Part shown: positions 24,862 through 34,259 of the stretch, in pieces
Position numbering within the stretch: the first letter of the stretch is position 1
How the letters are laid out: each line of letters opens with the position of its first letter
Assembly: GCA_017531385.1 (NCBI GenBank)
Contig: JAFXLD010000028.1
Location: 1 to 64,000, forward strand
From: Clostridia bacterium
GTDB taxonomy: Bacteria; Bacillota; Clostridia; Oscillospirales; Acutalibacteraceae
DNA: 64,000 nucleotides
Direction: 5' to 3'
The notes under the pieces: model-generated
What the model saw: the letters and a program-made list of their open reading frames with translations, nothing else
What the model was told of the DNA's origin: nothing
Databases searched by the model: none
Translations under genes and position numbers: made by a program

Positions 24862-25075
24862 ATTGCTGTGAAGAGCAGAATTTGTCAGGAAGTTTTCAGA
24901 GAGCAGTCGGTTGGTGTGAGACTGTATCGGAATGATGATGTGCCGGCTCGGAGCAAGACTGTGATGAATAGTCCGTAAGCTGTGCGTTAAACAGAAACGA
25001 GTGGTGCGTTATGCACAATTCAGGTGGTACCGTGGGATTTTCTCACCCTGATTTGTCATAGGGCATTTTTTTATT
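24862..25075 (+). ncRNA. T-box leader of alaS
   Basis: The leader has the T-box landmarks: distal stem I motif AGAGAGCAGTCGGTTGGTG (about 24899-24916) and the T-box AATTCAGGTGGTACCGTG (25017-25034) that pairs with the tRNA acceptor end. A GCC alanine triplet at 24942-24944 is a candidate specifier. A hairpin with arms CCCT and AGGG followed by seven T residues (25046-25072) is the likely terminator. Uncharged tRNA-Ala should favour read-through into alaS. Confidence 0.9.
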
Positions 25076-25103
25076 TTTTATAATATTCAGGAGGTTGATT
25101 CCG

Positions 25104-27740
25104 ATGAAATGGACAGGTCTTAACGAATTAAGAGAAAAATATTTAGCATTTTTTGAGTCCAAGGAACACCTGAGACTCCCCAGTTTCTCACTTGTTCCCC
25201 AGGGTGACAAGAGTATTCTGCTTATCAACGCAGGTATGACACCCATGAAAAAATATTTCACAGGCGAAGTAACTCCACCCAGAAAGAGAGTTACAACCTG
25301 CCAGAAATGTATCAGAACACCTGATATTGAGAATGTTGGTAAAACAGCACGCCACGGCACATATTTCGAGATGCTCGGCAACTTCTCATTCGGTGATTAC
25401 TTCAAGCACGAAGCTACTGCATGGGCATGGGAATTCTTCACAAAGGTTCTCGAAATCCCCGAAGAACTCCTTTATGTCAGCGTTTATCTTGAAGATGACG
25501 AAGCATTTGACATCTGGACAAAGGAAGTGGGCGTTGATCCCTCTCACATGGTACGTTTCGGCAAAGAGGACAACTTCTGGGAACACGGTGCAGGTCCCTG
25601 CGGTCCCTGTTCAGAAATCTACTTTGACAGAGGTCCCGACAAGGGTTGCGGCAGTCCCGACTGTAAGGTAGGCTGTGACTGCGACAGATTTATCGAAGTA
25701 TGGAACCTTGTTTTCACTCAGTTTGAAAATGACGGTAACAATAACTATACACGTCTTGCAAATCCCAACATCGACACAGGTATGGGCCTTGAAAGACTTG
25801 CTTGCGTAATGCAGAATGTTGACAACCTTTTCGAGGTTGACACAGTGCAGAATATCATGAAGCACATCATCAGGATTGCAGGTATCAACTATCATGATGA
25901 TGCAAAGAAAGACATTTCTCTGCGTGTTATCACAGACCATATCAGAAGCACAACATTCATGGTCGGTGATGGTGTTCTTCCCTCAAACAGCGGCAGAGGT
26001 TACGTTCTCAGACGACTTCTCCGTCGTGCTGCAAGACACGGCAGACTCATAGGCATCGACAGACCTTTCCTTGCAGAAGTCTGTGATACCGTTATAGCAG
26101 AGAATGCAACTGCATACCCCAACCTTGTTGAAAAGCAGGATTACATCAAGAAAGTCATTGCAATGGAAGAAGAAAGCTTCTACAAGACAATCGACTCAGG
26201 TCTTGTACTCCTTAATGAAATGATGGAGAATGCAAAGGACGGCATGATTTCAGGCGAAGATGCATTCAAACTTCAGGACACATACGGCTTCCCCATTGAC
26301 CTTACAAAGGAAATTGCGGAAGAAAAGAATATGACTGTTGACGAAGAGAAGTTCAGAGCACTTGTTGAAGAAGCAAGACTCAAGGCAAAGAGTGCAAAGA
26401 GAAATGCAGCAGACTCAGACTGGAGAAACAACGGCGTTTCATTCAAGGATGTTGCAAAAACTGAATTTACAGGTTATACAGAAAACAACACAGAAGCAAC
26501 AGTTCTTGCTCTTGTTGCTGACGGTGAAAGAAAAGACTTCATCAACGACGGTGACGATGCAGTTATCGTGCTTGACAAGACTTCATTCTATGCAGAAAGC
26601 GGCGGTCAGGTTGGTGACACAGGTGTTATCACAATCGGTGACAGCACTTTTGAAGTTACAAACACAACAAAAGATCCCGACGGCATCTGGCTTCACCACG
26701 GTACACTTTCAGGCGACAGTGTAAAGGTCGGTGACAAGGCTGTTACCGTTTACAATGAAGAAGCAAGAAAAGCTATCATGAGAAATCATACTGCGGCTCA
26801 CCTTCTTCAGGCTGCACTCAGAGAAGTTCTCGGCACTCATGTTGAACAGGCAGGTCAGCTCGTTGACGCTAACGAAGTCCGTTTCGACTTCACACACTTC
26901 ACAGGCATGACAAGTGAAGAACTTAAAAAGGTTGAAGACCTTGTTAACGATGTTATTCTTGAAGCAAACGAAGTTTTGAGCCGTGAAATGCCTATCGAAG
27001 AAGCAAAAGCTATGGGTGCAATGGCTCTCTTCGGAGAAAAGTACGGCGATGTTGTAAGAGTTGTCAAAGCTGGCGATTTCTCCACAGAACTGTGTGGCGG
27101 TACTCACGCAGACAACACAGGCAAGCTCGGTCTTTTCAAGATTGTTTCAGAATCTTCCGTTGCAGCAGGTGTCAGAAGAATTCAGGCTGTAACAGGCAAA
27201 AATGTTCTTAAATACATTGACGAAAAGAATGAACTTATTTACTCTGCAGTAGATGCACTCAAGCTCGGCAATGCTTCTCAGCTTGCTTCAAAAACTGCAG
27301 CAGTTGCCGCTGAACTCAAAGCAAAAGAAAAGGAAATCGAAGCACTCAAGGCAGAAATGGCAAAGGCTCAGTCTGCATCACTTCTTGATAATGCAACAGA
27401 AGTAAACGGCATCAAGATTATCTCAGCAGACATCGGTGAAGGCGGTGCAGAAAAGGTAAGAGCAATGCTCGACTCTGCAAAGGATTTCGGCGACGACATC
27501 ATTATGATTGCCGCATCTGTTGTTAATGATAAAGGAACAGTTTCATTCGGTTGTATGTGCGGTAAGGGTGCAATTACAAAGGGCGCTCACGCAGGTAACA
27601 TCGTAAGAGAAATCGCAAAGATTGCAGGCGGTTCAGGCGGCGGCAAGCCCGACAGCGCAATGGCAGGCGGTAAGGATATCACTAAGGTATCAGAAGCTAT
27701 TGAGAAATCTGCTGAAATCGCTTCTTCTTTCCTGAAATAA
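25104..27740 (+). CDS. alaS: Alanyl-tRNA synthetase
   Basis: 878 residues, the usual length; charges tRNA-Ala and edits Ser/Gly mischarging. Start ATG 25104, 9 bases after AGGAGG. Landmarks: class II motif 1 region near LRLPSFSLVPQGD and motif 2 TCQKCIRTPDIENVG; RHGTYFEMLGNFSFGDYFK (about residue 90); editing-site metal ligands HTAAHLLQ (about 562) and CGGTH (about 663); C-terminal coiled coil and C-Ala domain ending GGSGGGKPDSAMAGG. A cysteine-rich insert, CGSPDCKVGCDCDR, sits in the aminoacylation domain. Controlled by the T-box leader; the HIT gene follows 11 bases later. Confidence 0.98.
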   Translation: MKWTGLNELREKYLAFFESKEHLRLPSFSLVPQGDKSILLINAGMTPMKKYFTGEVTPPRKRVTTCQKCIRTPDIENVGKTARHGTYFEMLGNFSFGDYFKHEATAWAWEFFTKVLEIPEELLYVSVYLEDDEAFDIWTKEVGVDPSHMVRFGKEDNFWEHGAGPCGPCSEIYFDRGPDKGCGSPDCKVGCDCDRFIEVWNLVFTQFENDGNNNYTRLANPNIDTGMGLERLACVMQNVDNLFEVDTVQNIMKHIIRIAGINYHDDAKKDISLRVITDHIRSTTFMVGDGVLPSNSGRGYVLRRLLRRAARHGRLIGIDRPFLAEVCDTVIAENATAYPNLVEKQDYIKKVIAMEEESFYKTIDSGLVLLNEMMENAKDGMISGEDAFKLQDTYGFPIDLTKEIAEEKNMTVDEEKFRALVEEARLKAKSAKRNAADSDWRNNGVSFKDVAKTEFTGYTENNTEATVLALVADGERKDFINDGDDAVIVLDKTSFYAESGGQVGDTGVITIGDSTFEVTNTTKDPDGIWLHHGTLSGDSVKVGDKAVTVYNEEARKAIMRNHTAAHLLQAALREVLGTHVEQAGQLVDANEVRFDFTHFTGMTSEELKKVEDLVNDVILEANEVLSREMPIEEAKAMGAMALFGEKYGDVVRVVKAGDFSTELCGGTHADNTGKLGLFKIVSESSVAAGVRRIQAVTGKNVLKYIDEKNELIYSAVDALKLGNASQLASKTAAVAAELKAKEKEIEALKAEMAKAQSASLLDNATEVNGIKIISADIGEGGAEKVRAMLDSAKDFGDDIIMIAASVVNDKGTVSFGCMCGKGAITKGAHAGNIVREIAKIAGGSGGGKPDSAMAGGKDITKVSEAIEKSAEIASSFLK

Positions 27741-27751
27741 GGAGAAAATTT

Positions 27752-28093
27752 ATGAACGATTGTCTTTTTTGTAAAATAATCAAGGGAGATATCCCCTCAT
27801 CAAAAGTCTATGAAGATGATATGGTGTATGCGTTCAACGATATAGCTCCCGCAGCTCCCGTGCATGTACTCATCATTCCCAAGGAACACATCACTTCTGC
27901 GGCAGATATCAATGCAGACAACAGTCGTCTTGTTGCTCACATTTTTGAAGTTGCAGCAAAGCTTGCCGAGGAAAAGGGTCTTTCAGACGGCTTCCGTGTT
28001 GTCACAAACTGTGGCGACAGCGCAGGTCAGACAGTAAAACATCTTCATTTCCATCTGCTCTCAGGCAGAGATTTCACCTGGCCTCCGGGATAA
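27752..28093 (+). CDS. HIT-family nucleotide-binding hydrolase
   Basis: 113 residues, an HINT-type histidine triad protein. The N-terminal CLFCKIIKGDIPSSKVYED and the catalytic triad HLHFHLL (about residues 97-103) are clear. HINT proteins hydrolyse purine nucleoside phosphoramidates, including adenylates leaked by tRNA synthetases, so its place right behind alaS is fitting. AAGGAG precedes the start. Its TAA stop is the first three bases of repeat copy B. Confidence 0.92.
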   Translation: MNDCLFCKIIKGDIPSSKVYEDDMVYAFNDIAPAAPVHVLIIPKEHITSAADINADNSRLVAHIFEVAAKLAEEKGLSDGFRVVTNCGDSAGQTVKHLHFHLLSGRDFTWPPG

Positions 28094-28338
28094 ACAATAA
28101 TTTATCGCTGTGCGATAAATTATTGAGATAATAAATAATAGATAAAAGATAATAGTGTCGGAAGGGCTTCGCCCTTACCCATTATTATAAGCAAAGCGAA
28201 TAACAAGGTTCTGACGAAGTCAGGTTCTTATAAATTGAAGCCGCATAGCGGCTTTCGATTCTATTCTTTATTATCTATTATCTCTTCTCTTTTATCTTAG
28301 AAAATTTGCACCACAAATTTTCGCTAAATTATTGTTTA
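28091..28338. repeat. Composite palindromic intergenic element, copy B
   Basis: The left cap TAAACAATAATTTATC continues into a hairpin with GCGATAAATTATTG. The arms are AATAATAGATAAAAGATAAT-like on the left and TTATTATCTATTATC-like on the right. The core begins TGTCGGAAGGGCTTCGCCCTT and ends AAGCCGCATAGCGGCTT. It carries an extra insert (AAGCAAAGCGAATAACAAGG, then a GACGAAGTC hairpin). The right cap ends CGCTAAATTATTGTTTA. It fills the gap between the HIT and comEC genes; no coding sequence is seen in it. Confidence 0.85.
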
Positions 28339-28348
28339 CAGGTATACC

Positions 28349-30547
28349 ATGAAAAGACCATTTGTTTTCATCGGCACAGCAATGTTCATATCTTTACTGA
28401 TTTACAGCTACCACGGCATTCCTGCTGCGGTAGTTATGTTTATTGTCGCCCTGATACTTTCTTTACCCGCTTTTCTGCTCAGAAACAAAAGAAAAAAATG
28501 TTTATCGATTCTTTGTATCACCCTTGCTGTGTTGACATCGTCTCTTCTTTTTTCATTAAAAACAGTTTATGAGTATCTTCCTGCAATATCGCTGTGCAGT
28601 GATAAAACTCACACAATACAGGGAACGCTCACTGAATATGAATTCGAATACGGCAACCATTATTACACTCTTGACAATATTAAGATTGATAACATTCCGA
28701 CAAAGCACAGAATCCGCATCAATTCGGATGTATGGAAAAACACTTCGACAGATGATATTCTTATTTTCACGGATGCAACTATATATGAACTCGGCACAAA
28801 TCAGAAAACAAACCTTTATTACAAAGCAGAGAGTGTTTACATCGGTGCATATACTGACGGAAATATTACCGTTATCAAGGCTTCAGATCACTCTGTTTTA
28901 TACTATCTGCAGTCAATCAGAAATTTTATAACTCATACACTGGGTAAAAATATGTATCCCGAATATGCAGCAGTTACTGATGCAATTCTCACAGGAAATC
29001 AGACCGCTATCGGGCACGACACAATGCTTGATTTCAGATATTCGGGAATATCACACCTTTTTGCAGTTTCGGGATTTCATCTTGCGTTATGGTCCTCACT
29101 TGTCAAGACCGCACTTTTAAAATTACTAAAAAAACATAAAAATACCGCATATGTACTCACTGTTGTTTTTGTCATATTTTTCATGGCTCTGACAGGATTT
29201 TCAAAATCCGTTACAAGATCGGGCATAATGCTGATACTGATGTATGCAGGAAATCTGATAAAGCACAGGACAGACAGCATTAATTCTCTGTTCATTGCAA
29301 TAACATTAATTCTCACATTCAATCCTTTTGCAGTAACAAGTCTTGCTTTGCAGATGTCATTTCTGGCAACACTGGGCATATTAACTCTTTCCGAACCTGT
29401 TATAATTCCTATAAAAAAACTGAAAACAAAGCTCCCCTCAGTTTTTTATAATATTATTCTGACAGTTTACACAACTGTTGTAATATCCGTTATTGCAACG
29501 ATTTTCACTATGCCTGTTTCTGCGCTGAATTTCGGATATTACTCCCCTTTTTCACCTGTTTCCAATCTGTTATGTCTGCCTGCCGCACAATTGCTTATGA
29601 TTCTTTCGGGTTTTGCCCTGGTGATCTCCCCGATTCATTTTATAGCAAGACCTGTGTTTGTTATTTGCAATTTTCTTGTAAAATACATTCTTTCAGTCAC
29701 GTCAGCAATTGCGCATTACCCTTATGCAATAACCGACACCGACCCCCCCATGATGATGACAATACTTCTCATCATTCTGACATTAACTGCCGTATTTCTG
29801 ATTATCTTTAAAAACAACAACAACAAAAACTTAAGAAGATGTGTTGCAATCAGTGCATCAGCAATACTTCTGCTTTCCGTCGTTTCCGAAATAACAAAAA
29901 CACATTCATATGAAATTACTGTTGCTGATGTCGGCAACGGCACTTCCGTGATACTGAGCACCGGCAAATCCGATGTTATAATAGGTTGCGGCGGAAATGA
30001 CCATTCCGACTACAGATTCACAAACTGTGCCGACAGAATAAATCAGCGTGAATTTGACCTGATTCTGATTCCGAAAAATACTGATACTGAATCAGAATAC
30101 GCATTCAGCATCCTTAATACATACAAATTTAATTCCTGTATTATTGCAGATGACGGTTTTTCAGGTGAACTGAAAAGACAGCTACCCGAAAACACTCAAA
30201 TAACAAATGAATGCACGGTAAAACTTGACGAAAACACAACTTTAGTATATATTAATAATGACAGATTTTCGGGAGCAAGAATTAAATCTCCTGATTTTAC
30301 TGCAACAATTCTTTTCAGACCCACATCAGACTTTTCAACTGTCGGTGATATATGGCAATCGGGTGATTTACTGATAACACGTCAGAATCTGCCGCAGACA
30401 AACCTTGACGGATTTGAAAACATTATCGTTTCAACATCCTCAGAAATAAATTACAATGCCGATAACATCTTTTCTACCGAAATTCTCGGCAATATCAGAT
30501 ACATTAAATTCCCCACGGGAGGTGTGAGTATAAATGCAGTTCAATGA
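28349..30547 (+). CDS. comEC: ComEC/Rec2-type DNA uptake channel, MBL domain degenerate
   Basis: 732 residues. N-terminal helices (about 1-70), a small OB-like DUF4131 part, then the polytopic competence domain (about 190-510) with FRYSGISHLFAVSGFHLAL, the ComEC signature, and FSKSVTRSGIMLIL. The final about 200 residues start like the ComEC metallo-beta-lactamase domain (ITVADVGNGTSVILSTGKSD) but the metal-binding HxHxDH site is missing: DLILIPKNTDTES stands where THxHxDH is expected. So the channel looks intact while the nuclease-like domain is probably inactive. Overlaps holA by 14 bases, the common comEC-holA order. Confidence 0.88.
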   Translation: MKRPFVFIGTAMFISLLIYSYHGIPAAVVMFIVALILSLPAFLLRNKRKKCLSILCITLAVLTSSLLFSLKTVYEYLPAISLCSDKTHTIQGTLTEYEFEYGNHYYTLDNIKIDNIPTKHRIRINSDVWKNTSTDDILIFTDATIYELGTNQKTNLYYKAESVYIGAYTDGNITVIKASDHSVLYYLQSIRNFITHTLGKNMYPEYAAVTDAILTGNQTAIGHDTMLDFRYSGISHLFAVSGFHLALWSSLVKTALLKLLKKHKNTAYVLTVVFVIFFMALTGFSKSVTRSGIMLILMYAGNLIKHRTDSINSLFIAITLILTFNPFAVTSLALQMSFLATLGILTLSEPVIIPIKKLKTKLPSVFYNIILTVYTTVVISVIATIFTMPVSALNFGYYSPFSPVSNLLCLPAAQLLMILSGFALVISPIHFIARPVFVICNFLVKYILSVTSAIAHYPYAITDTDPPMMMTILLIILTLTAVFLIIFKNNNNKNLRRCVAISASAILLLSVVSEITKTHSYEITVADVGNGTSVILSTGKSDVIIGCGGNDHSDYRFTNCADRINQREFDLILIPKNTDTESEYAFSILNTYKFNSCIIADDGFSGELKRQLPENTQITNECTVKLDENTTLVYINNDRFSGARIKSPDFTATILFRPTSDFSTVGDIWQSGDLLITRQNLPQTNLDGFENIIVSTSSEINYNADNIFSTEILGNIRYIKFPTGGVSINAVQ

Positions 30548-31583
30548 TGAAGCAACCATAAAAAAACATATAAAAGACGCCGAATTGTCATCACTTTATT
30601 TTGTTTACGGAGATGAGAGTTATCTTGCATCATTTTATGCCAATTCCCTTGCATCATCCATTACCGACACTTCTGGAATGAGCTTCAATTATTATTATTT
30701 CGATTCGGAAACCGTAAATTTTGATTCAGTTTATGAAGCTGCAGAAACACTCCCAGTAATGAGTAACAAAGTCTGCATTTTCATAAAAGATTTCCCGTTC
30801 CTCAAAACTCCTGCAGATGAATTGAAACAATATACGGAATATTTTGAAAGACTTCCCGACACAACTACAATCATTTTCCTTATGGCAAATACGGAAGTTG
30901 ACGTAAAGCAGAATCAGAAATGGAAAAATATACTCGACACTTTCAATAAAAACGGTGTGATATTCTGTCTGTCAAAGCGTACGGACAGTCAGATCGCAGA
31001 CCTGCTTGTACGTTCTGCAGGAAAAAGAAACACTTCCATTTCAAGAGAAACAGCCGAGTATTTCATATCCATCGTCGGCAACGAAATGACGGTGCTTCTG
31101 AATGAATTTGACAAACTCTGTGCTTTTTCAGACGGTAAAGAAATAAGCCGTGAAATGATAGATACAATCTCAATAAAATCCGTGGAAGCTTCGGTTTTTG
31201 ACCTGACGACAGCCATAAACACAGGCAAAAACGACAGAGCATTTGAAATTCTTTCAGAGCTTATCAAAAACAAAACGGAAGCCACAATCATCATCGGTAC
31301 GCTGGCTTTCGGTTATGTTGATATTTACAGGGCAAAAATCGCAGCTGCCAACAGAATGAACACCCGTGATGTGGTAAATGCTTTTGCTTCATACAAAGGC
31401 AAAACTTTCAGACTTGACAAAGCAGCCACTTCCGCAAGAAATCTTACCATCGAACAGATAAAAGAGCTGATTTCTGCTGTTTCGGAAGCTGATATAAAAA
31501 TAAAATCATTTTCTGTTGACAACAATGTCATTCTCGAAGAGCTTCTTGCAAAACTTCTGTATATTGCAGGTGGAAAAAGATGA
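30534..31583 (+). CDS. holA: DNA polymerase III delta subunit
   Basis: 349 residues, the normal length for the clamp-loader wrench subunit HolA. The N-terminal LYFVYGDESYLASFYANSL, the middle SVFDLTTAINTGKNDRAFEIL and the C-terminal LEELLAKLLYIAGGKR regions fit the family. It opens the beta clamp for loading onto DNA. It begins inside the end of comEC and overlaps rnmV by 4 bases, so all three are one transcript. Confidence 0.93.
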   Translation: MQFNDEATIKKHIKDAELSSLYFVYGDESYLASFYANSLASSITDTSGMSFNYYYFDSETVNFDSVYEAAETLPVMSNKVCIFIKDFPFLKTPADELKQYTEYFERLPDTTTIIFLMANTEVDVKQNQKWKNILDTFNKNGVIFCLSKRTDSQIADLLVRSAGKRNTSISRETAEYFISIVGNEMTVLLNEFDKLCAFSDGKEISREMIDTISIKSVEASVFDLTTAINTGKNDRAFEILSELIKNKTEATIIIGTLAFGYVDIYRAKIAAANRMNTRDVVNAFASYKGKTFRLDKAATSARNLTIEQIKELISAVSEADIKIKSFSVDNNVILEELLAKLLYIAGGKR

Positions 31584-32173
31584 TAAAGCTCAACAAACCC
31601 GTTATTGTTGAAGGAAAATATGATAAAATCAGGCTGTCAAATTTTCTTGATGCCGTTATAATTGAAACTGACGGATTCAGAATCTTTTCCGACAAGGAAA
31701 AGAGGGCTTTCATCAGAAACTTAGCAAAAACAAAAGGCATAATCGTCATGACAGACAGCGATTCGGCAGGTTTCAGAATAAGAAATTTCATAAGAAATAT
31801 TGCATCAGACGGCGAAGTTATAAATGTTTATATCCCCGATGTTTTCGGCAAAGAAAAACGGAAAACAGAGCCGTCCAAAGAGGGAAAACTGGGTGTTGAA
31901 GGACTTTCCGAGAAAATAATAACCGAAGCTCTTACCAAAGCCGGTGTTTTTCATTCGGAAACAAAAGAATGCATATCCCGACAGGTGACCGTCACAGACC
32001 TTTTTGAGGACGGTCTGACGGGCAGTGATAATTCATCAGAAAGAAAGAAACTGCTCTTAAAAAGCCTCTCATTGCCTTCCGGGATGTCAAACAGTCAGTT
32101 TTTAAAGCTTATAAACACATTTATGTCTTATGAAGACTATAAAAAAGCCGTCAAGGAAATTTCAGACGGTTGA
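31580..32173 (+). CDS. rnmV: Ribonuclease M5 (TOPRIM)
   Basis: 197 residues. The TOPRIM core is visible: PVIVEGKYDKIRL with the catalytic Glu, then GIIVMTDSDSAGFRIRNFI with the DxD pair. A C-terminal DUF4093-like extension contains SLPSGMSNSQFLKLINTF. RNase M5 matures 5S rRNA in Firmicutes. Its gene is coupled to holA (ATGA overlap); rsmA, its frequent neighbour, is not present here. Confidence 0.85.
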   Translation: MIKLNKPVIVEGKYDKIRLSNFLDAVIIETDGFRIFSDKEKRAFIRNLAKTKGIIVMTDSDSAGFRIRNFIRNIASDGEVINVYIPDVFGKEKRKTEPSKEGKLGVEGLSEKIITEALTKAGVFHSETKECISRQVTVTDLFEDGLTGSDNSSERKKLLLKSLSLPSGMSNSQFLKLINTFMSYEDYKKAVKEISDG

Positions 32174-32216
32174 CAAGACTCCAAATTCGATATAAAATAT
32201 CATCGGAGATGATACA

Positions 32217-32747
32217 ATGAAAAGAAAGAAACTGCTGACGGCAGGCATCTGCCTCATAATCGTAAGCATATTAGCCATAACGGGCGTTGCCGTTACAAAA
32301 TATAAATTCAACTCATCATCAGGTGAAACTGTTTCACAGTTACTCAACAGGGTGAATATAGAAGTTTCCGCAACAGAATTCAGCTTTGAGAGTGTGAGTA
32401 AAGACGGTATGCTCGAATGCAGAACCTTTGTTTCAATAGAAAAAACCGAGCCTGATTTTTACGGCAAGCTTCACAGCATAACAATCAGCGGAAGTGATAC
32501 AGGTTATGTCATGTATACTGCAGGAAAAGACAACGGTGATGCACTTCTGCCCGAAGAAGTTTTTCTCCCAGTGAATGATGACGGAACTTATCCTCTGAAA
32601 TGGGAAATTGCATTCACAATTCCCTATGAAGATGGCAAAAACACCTATGAAGTGTCACTTGACATAAACTACTCCACAGGTGTAAAACCGAATCTTGCAC
32701 AGCGATACATGACAAGTATTCCCATCACATTGACAATTGCAGAATAA
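32217..32747 (+). CDS. Membrane-anchored protein of unknown function
   Basis: 176 residues. A short basic start is followed by one hydrophobic helix (LLTAGICLIIVSILAITGVA) without a lipobox, then an extracytoplasmic beta-rich domain (FSFESVSKDGMLECRTFVSI; KNTYEVSLDINYSTG). No family recognised. It follows rnmV by 43 bases and ends at a terminator, so it probably belongs to the comEC-holA-rnmV transcript. Confidence 0.6.
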   Translation: MKRKKLLTAGICLIIVSILAITGVAVTKYKFNSSSGETVSQLLNRVNIEVSATEFSFESVSKDGMLECRTFVSIEKTEPDFYGKLHSITISGSDTGYVMYTAGKDNGDALLPEEVFLPVNDDGTYPLKWEIAFTIPYEDGKNTYEVSLDINYSTGVKPNLAQRYMTSIPITLTIAE

Positions 32748-32749
32748 AA

Positions 32750-32778
32750 AACAGTTGCTTTGGGCAACTGTTTTCTTT
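32750..32778. terminator. Terminator between convergent units
   Basis: AACAGTTGC, loop TTTG, GGCAACTGTT, then TTCTTTTTTT on the plus strand. AAAAA upstream lets it act for the minus-strand GPH gene too. Confidence 0.85.
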
Positions 32779-32783
32779 TTTTA

Positions 32784-34211
32784 TCAGTATTTTCTTGAAA
32801 GCTGTGCTTCTGCTTCTTCTCTTGTGATTTCACCACTGTTTGCCTTTGCCATAATCTCAACGTCCTTGTCATTGAGCTTATAGAATACATAGAACGCCAT
32901 TGAAATCACATAACCGATAATGGGAACAAGTGCATATGTCAGCCACAGACCTCTGATAGCTTCGGGAGTCTGTGTAATACCGCTTGCTGCCAATTCTTCA
33001 AAGCTTGATGCGGTAACTTCTTTCCAACCGAACCAACCAAGAATAATCATACCGAGTGATGATGATATAGCTGCTGTAATCTTCGCTGAGAAGGTCTGAA
33101 TTGCGAATGTGATCCCCTTTGCATCCGTACCTGTTTTGAATTTACCGTACTCTGCACAGTCGGGTGTGAACATGAAGTTCATGATGCCGACGATTGATGC
33201 GGGAACTGTTCTTACAACAGTGAGTGCAATAAATATCCAGGGATTTGAGTAACCGCAGACAAAAACAAGAACACTCGAAACAATGATACCCACATTGCTC
33301 CAGAAATAGACCTTGAACTTATCGTGTTTTCTCAGGATTATCGGCACAAGAACAGCGGCAATAAGCTGGGCGGGAGTTGTAATGACACCGATAAGAAGAT
33401 TGAACAGAGAATCACCGAAGAGGTAATATGAAGCCACAAGGCTCAGTGTGTTGTTTGTAAGGAATGCATTTGCGACGATAAACCCACCGTAGTAAACGAG
33501 AAGATATTTGTTGTGAATGAGATATCTGAACATCTCGATAAGTGAGAAATTCTCTTCGCTTTCACTTCTGACATAGTTTCTCTCTTTACCTGTAAGACCG
33601 ATGGGAATCATGACAGCCGCACCGATTATTGAAGCGATAACAACAGTCCATGTATAGCTCAGACCCACTCTTTCACTGGGCAGAATGGTGAATGCACCTG
33701 TGATGATAGCCATACCCACACCGCTTAAAATCTGTCTTCTTGACATAAGGGTGTTTCTTTCATCAAGGTTTGATGTTATAGTTGTAACCATTGTGTAAAT
33801 GGGCACGTCGCAGATTGTGTATGCAGTATCCCAGAATATGTATGCAAGGGCAAACCAGATAAGCTTGACATTTTCTTCTGCCGCTGTGGGAATTGCAAAG
33901 AGAAGAATTGATGCGACAGGGATAAGAAGAGTTGAAATTCTTACCCAGGGCAGACACTTCTGACCGTTTTTGAATTTAATCTTGTCAAAAATCGCACCGA
34001 AGAGTGCATCATTGACTGCGTCCCATATCTTTACGGCAAGCACAACAACACCTGCTTTTGCCATATCGATACCTGTCATCATAAGATATGTTGTAAGATA
34101 ACTTGCAACAAGAAAATAGAAGATATTCTGACCTGTGAAATATACAAGGTATGAATTTCTTTCGATAGGAGAAGTCTGCCAGTTAACGGCAGGCTTATTT
34201 GTTTTAGCCAT
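32784..34211 (-). CDS. GPH-family sugar:cation symporter
   Basis: 475 residues with about 12 membrane helices. The N-terminus contains GQNIFYFLVASYLTTYLMM and KIWDAVNDALFGAIFDK, the D-NDxxxG motif used for cation binding in the glycoside-pentoside-hexuronide (MelB-type) family; FMFTPDCAEYGKFKTG is the family's conserved cytoplasmic loop. It would import an oligosaccharide or glycoside with Na+ or H+. No glycosidase lies next to it, so the sugar is unknown. Start ATG 34211 follows AGGAGG. Confidence 0.9.
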   Translation of the reverse strand: MAKTNKPAVNWQTSPIERNSYLVYFTGQNIFYFLVASYLTTYLMMTGIDMAKAGVVVLAVKIWDAVNDALFGAIFDKIKFKNGQKCLPWVRISTLLIPVASILLFAIPTAAEENVKLIWFALAYIFWDTAYTICDVPIYTMVTTITSNLDERNTLMSRRQILSGVGMAIITGAFTILPSERVGLSYTWTVVIASIIGAAVMIPIGLTGKERNYVRSESEENFSLIEMFRYLIHNKYLLVYYGGFIVANAFLTNNTLSLVASYYLFGDSLFNLLIGVITTPAQLIAAVLVPIILRKHDKFKVYFWSNVGIIVSSVLVFVCGYSNPWIFIALTVVRTVPASIVGIMNFMFTPDCAEYGKFKTGTDAKGITFAIQTFSAKITAAISSSLGMIILGWFGWKEVTASSFEELAASGITQTPEAIRGLWLTYALVPIIGYVISMAFYVFYKLNDKDVEIMAKANSGEITREEAEAQLSRKY

Positions 34212-34259
34212 AAAAAAACCTCCTGTGAATTTTATAAAATAATTTTAACAAAATTCTTT

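Noticed and set aside
24862..25020. A tRNA gene in the alaS leader
   Set aside because: The stem structures belong to a T-box leader (AGAGAGC and GGTGGTACCG motifs); no cloverleaf with a T-psi-C arm and acceptor stem.
28140..28330. Coding gene inside repeat copy B
   Set aside because: Only short frames across palindromic arms; no ribosome site or codon bias.
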